From NCBI RefSeq assembly GCF_900112255.1, contig NZ_FOLE01000008.1, forward strand, positions 62,001-126,000: 64,000 nucleotides of DNA, in the 5' to 3' direction. How positions within the stretch are numbered: position 1 is the stretch's first letter; each line of letters begins with the position of its first letter. The notes beneath the pieces are model-generated. The model worked only from the letters and a program-made list of their open reading frames with translations, was not told the DNA's origin and made no database searches. The DNA is from Flexibacter flexilis DSM 6793 (lineage in GTDB: Bacteria > Bacteroidota > Bacteroidia > Cytophagales > Flexibacteraceae). Shown piece after piece: positions 53,012 to 61,359 of the stretch. Both the position numbers and the translations under genes were made by a program.

Positions 53012-53205
53012 AACTGGTGTAAAATTAATGTATAATAAATGATAACTAAATGCGCAGTAAGCTATGAGAATAGTTTGTGCATTTATTCCAAAACCAAATT
53101 TATTAAAAGTTAGTTTTTCTTGCTTCAAAATAAATCAATGATTTTTACTTTGAAAATATAAATGGTTGATTATCTGTAATCTATGCCAAAAAATATTTTA
53201 TAAAA

Positions 53206-53244
53206 AACAAGCTGCATCTCTTTTGACGGAGAATGCAGCTTGTT
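53206..53244 (-). terminator. Terminator of the PorT-like gene
   Basis: AACAAGCTGCAT pairs with ATGCAGCTTGTT (53206-53217 with 53233-53244) and leads into a T-rich run on the minus strand. Confidence 0.85.
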
Positions 53245-53271
53245 AAAATACAGGTAAATATTTGTAATGTT

Positions 53272-53910
53272 TTAACGAAGACTGTACCCAACGCTCAGAA
53301 TAAATTGCTGATTGTTTTGTTTGAAAGTCGTGCCTTGCGACTGGAAATAGTCATTTTGGAACTGTGTTAGGCTGCCTTCGTAGCGCAAATCCACAAAAAT
53401 TTTGCTGATGTCCACGCCGATACCTGCCTGATAGCCAAAGGCAAAGGATTTTGCATCGGGAATGGTTTCGTCGTTTACTTTGGAAGAAATATTATAGCTG
53501 CCCACGATACCAGCTTGCAAACGGGCTATTTTGCCGAACGGAAACCAGTTGAGCATGACAGGTACGTCCAAACGCGTAAAACGCACTTGTTGCACATCGC
53601 CGAGTGCTTGGCCTGTGCTTGCGTCTGTTACTTTGATGTTGCCGCCTGTCGTCGAAAACAAGATTTCGGGTGCAATGGCGTATTGTTGAGAGCGAAAACG
53701 CGTAAAAATACCCGCGTGAAAGCCCAAAACAGCATCGCCTGCGCTGTATTTACGCGAATTGATTTGCGATTGTACGTCTTCGATGGTCATGTTGGCATAA
53801 TTTACGCCCACACGCGGCCCATAAGAAAACTTAGGGACTGATTGTGCCCAAGAGCAGTTCATTAGCCCCAACAAAGTGATTAGTGAGAATAAATGTTTGT
53901 AGTGTAGCAT
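53272..53910 (-). CDS. PorT-like outer-membrane beta-barrel protein
   Basis: A 212-residue exported barrel. Signal peptide ends near SWAQ. FSYGPRVGVNYANMTI is the first strand; GFHAGIFTRFRSQQYAIAPEILFS, LDVPVMLNWFP and FGYQAGIGVDISKIFVDLRYEG are typical of the PorT family, and the last strand is QFILSVGYSLR. PorT itself is a T9SS component, but many relatives have other roles; assignment to the secretion machine is not safe. Confidence 0.85.
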   Translation of the reverse strand: MLHYKHLFSLITLLGLMNCSWAQSVPKFSYGPRVGVNYANMTIEDVQSQINSRKYSAGDAVLGFHAGIFTRFRSQQYAIAPEILFSTTGGNIKVTDASTGQALGDVQQVRFTRLDVPVMLNWFPFGKIARLQAGIVGSYNISSKVNDETIPDAKSFAFGYQAGIGVDISKIFVDLRYEGSLTQFQNDYFQSQGTTFKQNNQQFILSVGYSLR

Positions 53911-54075
53911 ACGATTTGAAGAAATAAATATCCAAAATATCCGCAAATTAACACCAAAAAACTATATCGTTTATCTTACATTTGAAGTATATTTTTTTAA
54001 ATTTTGGGTAAGGCCAGCCGCGTGTATTTGCAATAGCGCGTACACTGTTGTATTATTGTTGTGAGTTTCTGGAAT

Positions 54076-55146
54076 ATGAAAAAATTTAGACAAATCACGG
54101 CCTTGTTGGTATTAGGCGCAGCCACATTGGCACAAGCCCAAGTTTCGGCACCCAAATACAGCAACGAATTTCTTTCGATAGGCGTAGGGGCACGAGGGCA
54201 GGGCATGGCCTCGGCGCAGGCGGCTATTACCGACGACGTTACGGCGGGTTATTGGAATCCTGCGGGGCTTACCAACATTAGCACGCGTTATGAGGCTTCA
54301 CTGATGCACGCCGAATATTTTGCGGGCATTGCCAACTACGATTATATTGGTTTTGCGACCCAACTCGACAGCCTTAGTACATTGGCCGTGTCGGGCATAC
54401 GCCTGAGCGTGGACGATATTGCCGACACGCGTTATCTGATTATTGGCGACCAGATAGACTATTCGCGTGTGCGGAGTTTTTCGTCTTCGGACAATGCCGT
54501 GTTGGTGTCGTATGCGCGTAAAAATGTGTTTGTCAAGGATTTAAGTATCGGTGCAAATTTCAAAATTGTTTATAGAAACGCGGGAACTTTTGCCAATGCT
54601 TGGGGTTTTGGGCTGGACGCTGGGGCGCAATATCGTCGCCGCAATTGGTTGCTTGGCCTGATGGCACGCGACGTAACCAGCACTTTTAACGCGTGGTCTT
54701 ATAACACTGCTGAACTTGCCGCCGTTTATACCCAAACGGGTAATAAAATACCTGAATCTTCTATCGAAATTACGCTTCCCAAATGGATTTTGGGCGTAGG
54801 CCGCGAGCAGAAAATTTACAAAAAATGGGGAATGTTGGCCGCGCTTGATATGGAAATGACTTTCGACGGGCAGCGCAATGCGCCAGTTTCGTCTAAGTTG
54901 GTGTCCATTGACCCACGCGCAGGGCTGGAACTGAATTACAACAAAATGGCTTTTGTGCGAATTGGGGCGGGCAACATTCAGAAAATCAAGCAGTTTGACG
55001 GAACAAAGAAAGTAACGTTTATGCCCAATTTTGGCGTAGGCATTCGCTACAAACAATTGGCCTTAGACTATGCACTCACGGATTTGGGCAACGAGTCGGA
55101 GGCATTGTATTCCAATATTTTTTCAATCAAATTGAATTTTAAATAA
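54076..55146 (+). CDS. PorV/PorQ-family outer-membrane protein
   Basis: A 356-residue exported barrel. After a signal peptide (TLAQAQ) comes EFLSIGVGARGQGMASAQAAITDDVTAGYWNPAGL, the hallmark N-terminus of PorV/PorQ (FadL-like) proteins. The C-terminus NIFSIKLNFK is a final barrel strand. PorV shuttles T9SS cargo to the attachment complex; this may be a PorV or a paralog. It heads a group with a small membrane protein and ispD on the same strand. ATG 54076 is preferred to GTG 54061. Confidence 0.87.
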   Translation: MKKFRQITALLVLGAATLAQAQVSAPKYSNEFLSIGVGARGQGMASAQAAITDDVTAGYWNPAGLTNISTRYEASLMHAEYFAGIANYDYIGFATQLDSLSTLAVSGIRLSVDDIADTRYLIIGDQIDYSRVRSFSSSDNAVLVSYARKNVFVKDLSIGANFKIVYRNAGTFANAWGFGLDAGAQYRRRNWLLGLMARDVTSTFNAWSYNTAELAAVYTQTGNKIPESSIEITLPKWILGVGREQKIYKKWGMLAALDMEMTFDGQRNAPVSSKLVSIDPRAGLELNYNKMAFVRIGAGNIQKIKQFDGTKKVTFMPNFGVGIRYKQLALDYALTDLGNESEALYSNIFSIKLNFK

Positions 55147-55178
55147 AATAATCCATACATCTCATACACCTTTTTCCC

Positions 55179-55520
55179 ATGAAATCATTTATTACAATTC
55201 TTGTTGTTTCGGCTGTCTTGCAATGGCTGCTGCCTTATTGGTGGGTAATGGCTCCTGTGGCTTTTTTAGCTGGTTTTTCGTTCAAAAATAGCCCTTTCAT
55301 CGCCTTTGGGCAGGGATTTTTGGCGATTGCCTTGCTTTGGTTTGGCTATTCGTTGGCCATCGACATTCTCACACACAGTATTTTATCCAAAAAGATAGCT
55401 GAAATGATAACGGGTAGCCCCAACCAATGGCTTATTTTGCTGATTACGACGCTGGTAGGGGGTTTGGTAGGCGGTTTTAGTTCGTTGGCTGGCAATTTGT
55501 GGAGCAATAAAGTTTCTTAA
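55179..55520 (+). CDS. Small integral membrane protein, unknown function
   Basis: A 113-residue protein with about four hydrophobic helices (ILVVSAVLQWLLPYWWVMAPVAFLAGF, GFLAIALLWFGYSLAIDIL, LILLITTLVGGLVGGFSSLAG). No family is recognised. It lies 32 bases after the PorV/PorQ gene and 10 bases before ispD, so probably in the same transcript. Confidence 0.75.
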   Translation: MKSFITILVVSAVLQWLLPYWWVMAPVAFLAGFSFKNSPFIAFGQGFLAIALLWFGYSLAIDILTHSILSKKIAEMITGSPNQWLILLITTLVGGLVGGFSSLAGNLWSNKVS

Positions 55521-55530
55521 AAGATTTTTG

Positions 55531-56208
55531 ATGAATAACCGATACGCTGTTATTGTGGCGGGCGGAAGCGGCAGCCGTATGCAAAGCCAAACGCCCAAAC
55601 AATTTATTGCTGTGCGTCAATTGCCTGTGCTCATGCACACGCTGCACCGTTTTGCGCAACATGTTTTACCCCAAAAGATTCGTTTGGTGTTGCCTGCGGC
55701 GCATTTCCAGACATGGAATGAATTATGTGCGCAATATAATTTTTCGTTGCCTGTGCAAGTGGTTGAGGGCGGAAATTCGCGCTTTCAGTCGGTGCGCAAT
55801 GGCCTGAAAACCATTGAAAACAGCAGTTCGGAAGCATTGGTGGCCATACACGATGGCGTGCGGCCTTTGGTGTCGGGGCAGGTAATTGAGCAATGTTTTG
55901 AGCAAGCACAAATTTACGGCAATGCCGTGGCCAGTGTCGCCCTGAAAGATTCTATTCGGCAAATATTGCCTGATGGCGCGTCTCAAGCGGTTGATAGGCA
56001 GCTGTTTAGGTTAGTTCAGACACCCCAAACTTTTGCGTTGCCCTTGATTGCGGCTGCGTATGATGTAGAAGAAACGGCTTTTTTTACGGATGATGCCTCT
56101 GTGGCAGAAGCCTACGGTGCAACGATTCGGCTCGTAGAAGGCAATTACGAAAACATTAAAATCACGACTCCTGAAGATTTGGCTATTGCCGAAGCATTTT
56201 TGAATTAA
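55531..56208 (+). CDS. ispD: 2-C-methyl-D-erythritol 4-phosphate cytidylyltransferase
   Basis: A 225-residue enzyme of the MEP isoprenoid pathway, which joins MEP with CTP. VAGGSGSRMQSQTPKQF is the nucleotide-binding loop with its Arg and Lys, AIHDGVRPLV binds the metal-nucleotide, and TDDASVAEAYG is conserved near the C-terminus. The MEP pathway supplies precursors for uppS elsewhere in this window. ATG 55531 is preferred over an adjacent TTG. Confidence 0.95.
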   Translation: MNNRYAVIVAGGSGSRMQSQTPKQFIAVRQLPVLMHTLHRFAQHVLPQKIRLVLPAAHFQTWNELCAQYNFSLPVQVVEGGNSRFQSVRNGLKTIENSSSEALVAIHDGVRPLVSGQVIEQCFEQAQIYGNAVASVALKDSIRQILPDGASQAVDRQLFRLVQTPQTFALPLIAAAYDVEETAFFTDDASVAEAYGATIRLVEGNYENIKITTPEDLAIAEAFLN

Positions 56209-56247
56209 GGTTTTGTAAAATACTAAAACACTCTATGCAGAAATGGG

Positions 56248-56255
56248 TATATTTG
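56248..56255 (+). promoter_or_regulatory. Putative -7 box of the DivIVA-domain gene
   Basis: TATATTTG matches TAnnTTTG, 54 bases before the ATG at 56310. Confidence 0.4.
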
Positions 56256-56309
56256 CGTTTTAATTGAGTACATTTATACTCCATTTCTTCCTTATTGCAA
56301 CTTGCTGCC

Positions 56310-57038
56310 ATGAAAATAACTCCCTTAGAAATCAGACAGAAAACCTTTGAAAAGAAGTCCTTTGGAGGCTACGATAAAGACGAGGTGCAGGCCTATCTTA
56401 CTTCGTTGTCGCAGGCGTGGGAACGCGTCATGGACGAAAACAAAGAGTTAAAAATCCGTCTGGAAACTGCCGACCGTGAGGTACAAAAGCTCCGTGAGGT
56501 AGAAAGTTCTTTGTTCAAAACCCTCAAAACTGCCGAAGAAACAGGCGCAAATTTGGTGGAACAAGCCAACAAAACGGCTGCCCTCAATATTCGCGAAGCC
56601 CAAATCAAGGCCGAATCTTTGCTTAAAGATGCCAAATGGCAAGCCAAATCCATTATAGAAGATGCTGAAAAGCAGGCCAAAGAAATAGAACGCGAATGCA
56701 GAGGCATCGAAAATACGCGCGATAATTTTATTGCGGAATTGCGGAATTTGGCTAACGATTTATTGGACAAAGCCGAGCGTTCGCGCCAAAAAGCCCAGCC
56801 CACTCATTACGTTTCCCAACCCGAAAGAGAAGCATTTAAAGCCCAGCTACAAGATGTCGAAAAGCCCATCGAAGTAGTAGAAACGCCTATCGTTGCGCCT
56901 ACGCCAGTGATTGCGGTGGCTACGCCCGAACCTGTGGCCGTGCCAGAGCCGCCAGCCGCCGTATATGTAGCTCCAGAACCCAAAGAAGAAGTGCCCGAAA
57001 CGAAAAAAGGCGGTTCTTTCTTTGATCAAATAGGTTAA
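56310..57038 (+). CDS. DivIVA-domain protein
   Basis: A 242-residue cytoplasmic protein. KITPLEIRQKTFEKKSFGGYDKDEVQAYL is the DivIVA N-terminal membrane-binding domain, followed by a long coiled coil (about 40-170) and a Pro/Val/Glu-rich tail ending GGSFFDQIG. DivIVA proteins bind curved membrane and organise poles or septa. In Bacteroidota the partners are little known. Its own promoter and a terminator make it monocistronic. Confidence 0.88.
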   Translation: MKITPLEIRQKTFEKKSFGGYDKDEVQAYLTSLSQAWERVMDENKELKIRLETADREVQKLREVESSLFKTLKTAEETGANLVEQANKTAALNIREAQIKAESLLKDAKWQAKSIIEDAEKQAKEIERECRGIENTRDNFIAELRNLANDLLDKAERSRQKAQPTHYVSQPEREAFKAQLQDVEKPIEVVETPIVAPTPVIAVATPEPVAVPEPPAAVYVAPEPKEEVPETKKGGSFFDQIG

Positions 57039-57063
57039 TAATCAACAAATTATATGCAAAACT

Positions 57064-57095
57064 CCCGTATCGTTGCGTCAATGATACGGGTTTTT
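57064..57095. terminator. Bidirectional hairpin terminator
   Basis: CCCGTATCGTT pairs with AATGATACGGG (57064-57074 with 57080-57090, one G-T pair), followed by T's; it separates convergent divIVA-type and oxyR genes. Confidence 0.8.
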
Positions 57096-57099
57096 GTTT

Positions 57100-58038
57100 T
57101 TAGATTTTGGCAATCACCAGTTCGTGTTTTGGGTAGTCGTTGGAAGCTAAATTTTGACTAACAATGCCCGCAATCTCGGCGGTAAGCATCTGAATAATAC
57201 GCTGTTTGGCAAAAGGCCGAAAGTAAATCAAACTCACTTCGCGCACGGGAATTGGCGCAACAAAATGCCGCACTTTTCGCTTTTTCTCGTTGGGTAGCGT
57301 CTGAAAATACAGTTCGGGTATCATCGTAAGGCCGCCAAACTCGTCCACCATGTTGAGCAGTGTTTCAAAAGAATTGGCCTCGAATTTGAAGTTTTCGGGA
57401 ACATCGCATTTCTTTTTCAGCGAACACAGCTTGATAAATTGCTCGCGCAGGCAATGGCCTTCTTCCATAAGCCAAATTTTGTGATTACGGATTTCGTCGG
57501 GGATAATGTATTTTTTGTCTTCCTCAAAATTGCCGTAAACCATCAGGGCTTCATAATACAAAATATTTTCTTCTATATCTTCCAGCCCCAACGGTGTCGC
57601 CAAAATCCCCGCATCGAGTTGCCCATCGCGCAACTGCTTGACAATGTGTGCAGTAGTGGTTTCGATGATTTCTATCGAAAGGCTCGGATATTTCTCAATG
57701 ATTGGCCGAATGATTTTGGGCAATAGCGCATTGGCAATGGTCGGAATAATGCCCACACGAATTTGTCCCGACAGTTCGCCCCGCATATTTTTGGCTTTGT
57801 CTTGCAGCAACTGCGTGTGTACGAGCACTTTTTGTGCTTCGGCCAGTATTTCCAAACCCGCGTCTGTTGTTAAAATGGGGTTGTGTTTTCGGTCAAAAAT
57901 GATAAGCCCTAACTCATCTTCTAACTTTTTTATCATAAAACTGAGCGTGGCTTGCGTTACGTTGCAATGCGCCGCCGCTCGGCTAAAGTTTTTGAGTTGA
58001 TGTACGGCCAGAATATATTCTAATTGCTGAATGTTCAT
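57100..58038 (-). CDS. oxyR: Hydrogen peroxide regulator OxyR
   Basis: A 312-residue LysR-type regulator. The N-terminal helix-turn-helix is LKNFSRAAAHCNVTQATLSFMIKKLEDELG. The sensing cysteines Cys196 (EEGHCLREQ) and Cys205 (IKLCSLK) are nine residues apart, the same spacing as Cys199 and Cys208 of E. coli OxyR; Cys211 is an extra one. Peroxide forms the disulfide and activates target genes. It is divergent from an exported catalase gene, with an OxyR-like site in between, so local control is likely. Confidence 0.95.
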   Translation of the reverse strand: MNIQQLEYILAVHQLKNFSRAAAHCNVTQATLSFMIKKLEDELGLIIFDRKHNPILTTDAGLEILAEAQKVLVHTQLLQDKAKNMRGELSGQIRVGIIPTIANALLPKIIRPIIEKYPSLSIEIIETTTAHIVKQLRDGQLDAGILATPLGLEDIEENILYYEALMVYGNFEEDKKYIIPDEIRNHKIWLMEEGHCLREQFIKLCSLKKKCDVPENFKFEANSFETLLNMVDEFGGLTMIPELYFQTLPNEKKRKVRHFVAPIPVREVSLIYFRPFAKQRIIQMLTAEIAGIVSQNLASNDYPKHELVIAKI

Positions 58039-58046
58039 GTGTCTGT

Positions 58047-58083
58047 ATTGATGAAATCTATTACAAATATAGAAAATTTTAGT
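58047..58083. promoter_or_regulatory. Candidate OxyR-binding site
   Basis: The tetranucleotides ATTG, CTAT, ATAG and TAGT occur at 7-base gaps (58047, 58058, 58069, 58080), compared with the OxyR pattern ATAG-N7-CTAT-N7-ATAG-N7-CTAT. The two inner elements match exactly, the first matches 3 of 4, the last is poor. Confidence 0.5.
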
Positions 58084-58106
58084 TTTATCAATAATTATAA
58101 AGATTA

Positions 58107-58114
58107 TACTTTTG
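58107..58114 (+). promoter_or_regulatory. Putative -7 box of katA
   Basis: TACTTTTG matches TAnnTTTG, 32 bases before the catalase ATG and 23 bases downstream of the candidate OxyR site, a position suited to activation. Confidence 0.45.
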
Positions 58115-58146
58115 TCTCAATAAGTTTAATCAACAGATAAAATACC

Positions 58147-59682
58147 ATGAATAAGCATTATATCTTTGGTGCGATGCTTTTGCTAACCAGTTCGTTAGCC
58201 TTCGCACAACAAAAACCTTTGACTACGAACACGGGCGCACCTGTCGGCGACAACCAAAATTCGGTAACCGTTGGCCAAGATGGTCCCGTATTGTTGGAAG
58301 ACATTCACTTGATTGAAAAATTGGCTTCTTTCGACCGCGAACGCATTCCCGAACGTGTCGTGCACGCTCGCGGCGCGGGTGCTTTCGGCGAGTTTGTGGC
58401 GGCTGCGGATATGTCGGCCTACACCAAAGCCAAATTTTTGAGCCAAGCAGGTAAAAAAACACCTGTGTTTGTGCGTTTTTCAACGGTTGTACACGGAAAC
58501 GGCTCGCCTGAAACCTTGCGCGACCCGCGTGGTTTTGCTACCAAATTTTATACCGAAGAAGGAAACTACGACATTGTAGGCAACAACTTGCCTGTGTTTT
58601 TTATCCGCGATGCTATCAAATTCCCTGACATGGTGCACGCTTTCAAACCTTCGCCGATTCTGAACAAGCAAGACCCAGCGCGTGTGTTTGACTTTTTCTC
58701 TCATCAACCAGAAGCAACGCACATGCTTACTCGCGTGTACTCGGACTACGGGATTCCTGCCTCGTATCGCGAAATGAACGGCTCAAGTGTCCATGCGTTT
58801 AAGTGGATTAATGAAAAAAATGAAGTCGTTTATGTGAAATACACTTGGAAAAGCAAACAAGGCGAACGTAACCTAACAATGGCCGAAGCGGCGAAAGTGC
58901 AAAGCCAAGATTTTCAGCACGCAACCGTTGATTTGTACACCAATATCAAAAAAGGAAATTTCCCGCAATGGGATTTGTATGTACAAGTTCTGAAGGCTTC
59001 CGAATTTGAAAAACTGGATTTTAATCCATTGGATGCAACCAAAACTTGGAACGAAAGCGTAGCCAAATCCATGTTGGTAGGCACAATGACGCTCAACAAA
59101 GTGCCAGACAACTACTTTGATTCGGTGGAACAATCGGCATTTTCGCCAGGTACTCTAATCCCAGGTGTAGAGGCTTCGGAAGATAAATTGTTGCAAGGCC
59201 GTTTGTTCTCGTACTTTGATACACAACGCTACCGCATCGGCGCGAATTTCCAACAGTTGCCAGTGAATGCGCCAAAAGTGGCCATCAACAGCAACAACCA
59301 AGATGGCGCGTTGAGCAACAAAGGCAAAAGCTCGGATACCAATTACCAACCATCACGCAACGACAATCGCCCAGACAATGCGGCCTACAAACATTCTTCG
59401 GCGCGTTACGGCGATGTGGCCATTACGCAGGCGCGTATTTCTAAGCCAAATAACTTTAAGCAAGCAGGCGAATTTTATAGAAGCCTCGACGAAACCAACA
59501 AAGCCAACCTTATCAAAAACTTGGTAGCGGATTTGGGTCAGGTACAAAACCGCGAGATTCAGAAGATAATGACGGGTTATTTCTACATGGCCGATAGCGA
59601 TTACGGCAAACGCTTGGCCAAAGAACTCAAACTTACGCGCGAGGAAGTGGAAGCAGCTTTGCAAAACGCACAAAAACAATAA
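58147..59682 (+). CDS. katA: Exported monofunctional haem catalase
   Basis: A 511-residue catalase. Catalytic His73 is in VVHARGAGAF, the distal Asn in VGNNLPVFFIRD (146-147), and the haem ligand Tyr356 in RLFSYFDTQRYR. Unlike most catalases it begins with a signal peptide (MNKHYIFGAMLLLTSSLAFAQ), which places it in the periplasm. Length otherwise fits a small-subunit clade. It is divergent from oxyR and is followed by an exported ankyrin protein, as in the katB-ankB pair of Pseudomonas. Confidence 0.96.
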   Translation: MNKHYIFGAMLLLTSSLAFAQQKPLTTNTGAPVGDNQNSVTVGQDGPVLLEDIHLIEKLASFDRERIPERVVHARGAGAFGEFVAAADMSAYTKAKFLSQAGKKTPVFVRFSTVVHGNGSPETLRDPRGFATKFYTEEGNYDIVGNNLPVFFIRDAIKFPDMVHAFKPSPILNKQDPARVFDFFSHQPEATHMLTRVYSDYGIPASYREMNGSSVHAFKWINEKNEVVYVKYTWKSKQGERNLTMAEAAKVQSQDFQHATVDLYTNIKKGNFPQWDLYVQVLKASEFEKLDFNPLDATKTWNESVAKSMLVGTMTLNKVPDNYFDSVEQSAFSPGTLIPGVEASEDKLLQGRLFSYFDTQRYRIGANFQQLPVNAPKVAINSNNQDGALSNKGKSSDTNYQPSRNDNRPDNAAYKHSSARYGDVAITQARISKPNNFKQAGEFYRSLDETNKANLIKNLVADLGQVQNREIQKIMTGYFYMADSDYGKRLAKELKLTREEVEAALQNAQKQ

Positions 59683-59694
59683 AACATAATTCAC

Positions 59695-59733
59695 TCGGCG
59701 GGGGAGTTGCTACGGTTTCTCCCGCCGATTTTT
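59695..59733 (+). terminator. Hairpin between katA and the ankyrin gene
   Basis: TCGGCGGG pairs with CCCGCCGA (59695-59702 with 59721-59728) and is followed by TTTTT. Read-through to the ankyrin gene would be partial if this acts as a terminator. Confidence 0.75.
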
Positions 59734-59754
59734 AGTTACTAAATCATCATAACA

Positions 59755-60273
59755 ATGAAAAAATATCTTTTGTTAATCATTATTGAACTGCTTTCTTTCC
59801 AGTTCATTTTTGCGCAAACCAATGTGTTTGACGCTGCTCGAACCAATGATGTATCCGTTGTCAGTCAGTATGTTAGCTCCAAACAAAATATTGATACACT
59901 TAATAAAGCTGGCCATAGTTTGCTGATTTTGGCAGTTTATAACAATGCTTTTGATGTAGCCAAAATCTTGTTGGAACAGAAAGCGAATATTGAACTTCAG
60001 GACGCAACAGGCAATTCGGCACTGATGGGCGCGAGCTTCAAAGGTTATACGCCAATGGTGGAATTGTTGTTGGCGCATGGCGCAAACCCGAATTTGCTTA
60101 ATTATAACGGCGCAACGGCTTTGTTTTTTGCGGCTACTTTCGGCCATGAATCCATTGCAAAAACATTACTTGCGCACAAAGCCGATACCAAAATCCGTGA
60201 CCGATTCGGCAAGAAGGCCGTAGATTATGCCCTTATCCAAGAAAATGAAGCGTTGGTGGCTTTATTGAAATAA
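59755..60273 (+). CDS. Exported ankyrin-repeat protein (AnkB-like)
   Basis: A 172-residue protein with a signal peptide (cleavage near IFAQ) and about four ankyrin repeats (for example GHSLLILAVYNNAFDVAKILLEQKANIEL, GNSALMGASFKGYTPMVELLLAHGANPNL, GATALFFAATFGHESIAKTLLAHKADTKI). In Pseudomonas aeruginosa AnkB sits in the periplasm and supports KatB activity. Here it follows an exported catalase by 72 bases; the same role is inferred. Confidence 0.9.
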   Translation: MKKYLLLIIIELLSFQFIFAQTNVFDAARTNDVSVVSQYVSSKQNIDTLNKAGHSLLILAVYNNAFDVAKILLEQKANIELQDATGNSALMGASFKGYTPMVELLLAHGANPNLLNYNGATALFFAATFGHESIAKTLLAHKADTKIRDRFGKKAVDYALIQENEALVALLK

Positions 60274-60300
60274 AAAGACATTATGATTTATGAGTGCAAT

Positions 60301-60341
60301 AAAAAAGGAGAAAACCGTATGTGTCGGCTTTCTCCTTTTTT
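60301..60341. terminator. Bidirectional hairpin terminator
   Basis: A 17-bp stem with one mismatch (60301-60317 with 60325-60341) separates the convergent ankyrin and MoxR genes. Confidence 0.8.
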
Positions 60342-60361
60342 GTTTTTTATATAAAATGCTG

Positions 60362-61336
60362 TTAGCGAGGTACTTCTATTCCGTCCAGAATTTGCTTGAT
60401 TACGCCGCCAATCGTTGTGCCGTCCATTTCGCGTTCGGGCGTGAGGGCAAGCCGATGGCGCAACACAGGCGTAACCACAAACCGAATATCGTCGGGCGTT
60501 ACAAAGTCGCGGCCACGCAGCGCGGCAATGGCTTTGCTGGCGTTGAGAATGGCCAGCGAGGCACGTGGCGAAGCTCCCAAATAAAGGGCTGGGTGTTGGC
60601 GCGTTTGGCTTGTAATTTGGGCAATGTACTGAATAAGAGGCTGTTCGATGTGGATTTCTGCCGCTTTTTGCCGAAACTGCACTAACGCTTCTTTGCTCAA
60701 AACGGGTTTTATTTCGGATAAAGGCGTGTTGCCTTTGCGGGCGTTGGCCTGTACCAAAATCTGGGTTTCTTCCGCAAGCGAAGGATATTCTACCGAAATT
60801 TTGAACAAAAAACGGTCGAGTTGGGCTTCGGGTAGGCGGTAAGTTCCTTCTTGCTCAATGGGGTTTTGGGTGGCCAGCACCATAAAAGGCGGTTCTAACA
60901 TATAAGTTGTGCCATCTACGGTTACTTGGCGTTCTTCCATTGCCTCAAAAAGAGCGGATTGCGTTTTTGCGGGAGCGCGATTTATCTCGTCGATGAGGAC
61001 GATGTTAGCAAAAATAGGACCTTGTCTAAACTCAAAATCTGCCGTTTTGCTATTGAAAATCTGCGTCCCGATTACGTCGGAAGGCATCAGGTCGGGCGTA
61101 AATTGAATACGTGCGTATTGTGCCGAAATGCCTGCAGCGGTGAGCTTGGCGGTAAGTGTTTTGGCCACACCGGGCACGCCTTCGATGAGTACGTGTCCGT
61201 CGGCGAGCATGGCCGCCAAAATCAATTCTATCATTTCGCTCTGACCCACTACAACTTTGCCGATTTCGGCGCGTAGTTGCTCGGCGGCTTCACGCAAGGA
61301 AGCAAGGTCTATTCTATTTCCAAAAACTGGCTCCAT
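60362..61336 (-). CDS. MoxR-family AAA+ ATPase
   Basis: A 324-residue ATPase. Walker A is GVPGVAKT, Walker B IVLIDEINRAPAKTQSALFEAMEE, and sensor 1 VLATQNPIEQEGTYRLPEAQLDRF. MoxR proteins act as chaperones that mature or assemble other proteins, usually together with DUF58 and VWA-domain partners encoded directly downstream. Here the next gene downstream is on the other strand and the operon partner upstream is a small exported protein, so its client is not evident. Confidence 0.95.
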   Translation of the reverse strand: MEPVFGNRIDLASLREAAEQLRAEIGKVVVGQSEMIELILAAMLADGHVLIEGVPGVAKTLTAKLTAAGISAQYARIQFTPDLMPSDVIGTQIFNSKTADFEFRQGPIFANIVLIDEINRAPAKTQSALFEAMEERQVTVDGTTYMLEPPFMVLATQNPIEQEGTYRLPEAQLDRFLFKISVEYPSLAEETQILVQANARKGNTPLSEIKPVLSKEALVQFRQKAAEIHIEQPLIQYIAQITSQTRQHPALYLGASPRASLAILNASKAIAALRGRDFVTPDDIRFVVTPVLRHRLALTPEREMDGTTIGGVIKQILDGIEVPR

Positions 61337-61359
61337 TCAAATTTGTTTTTACAAAAGGA

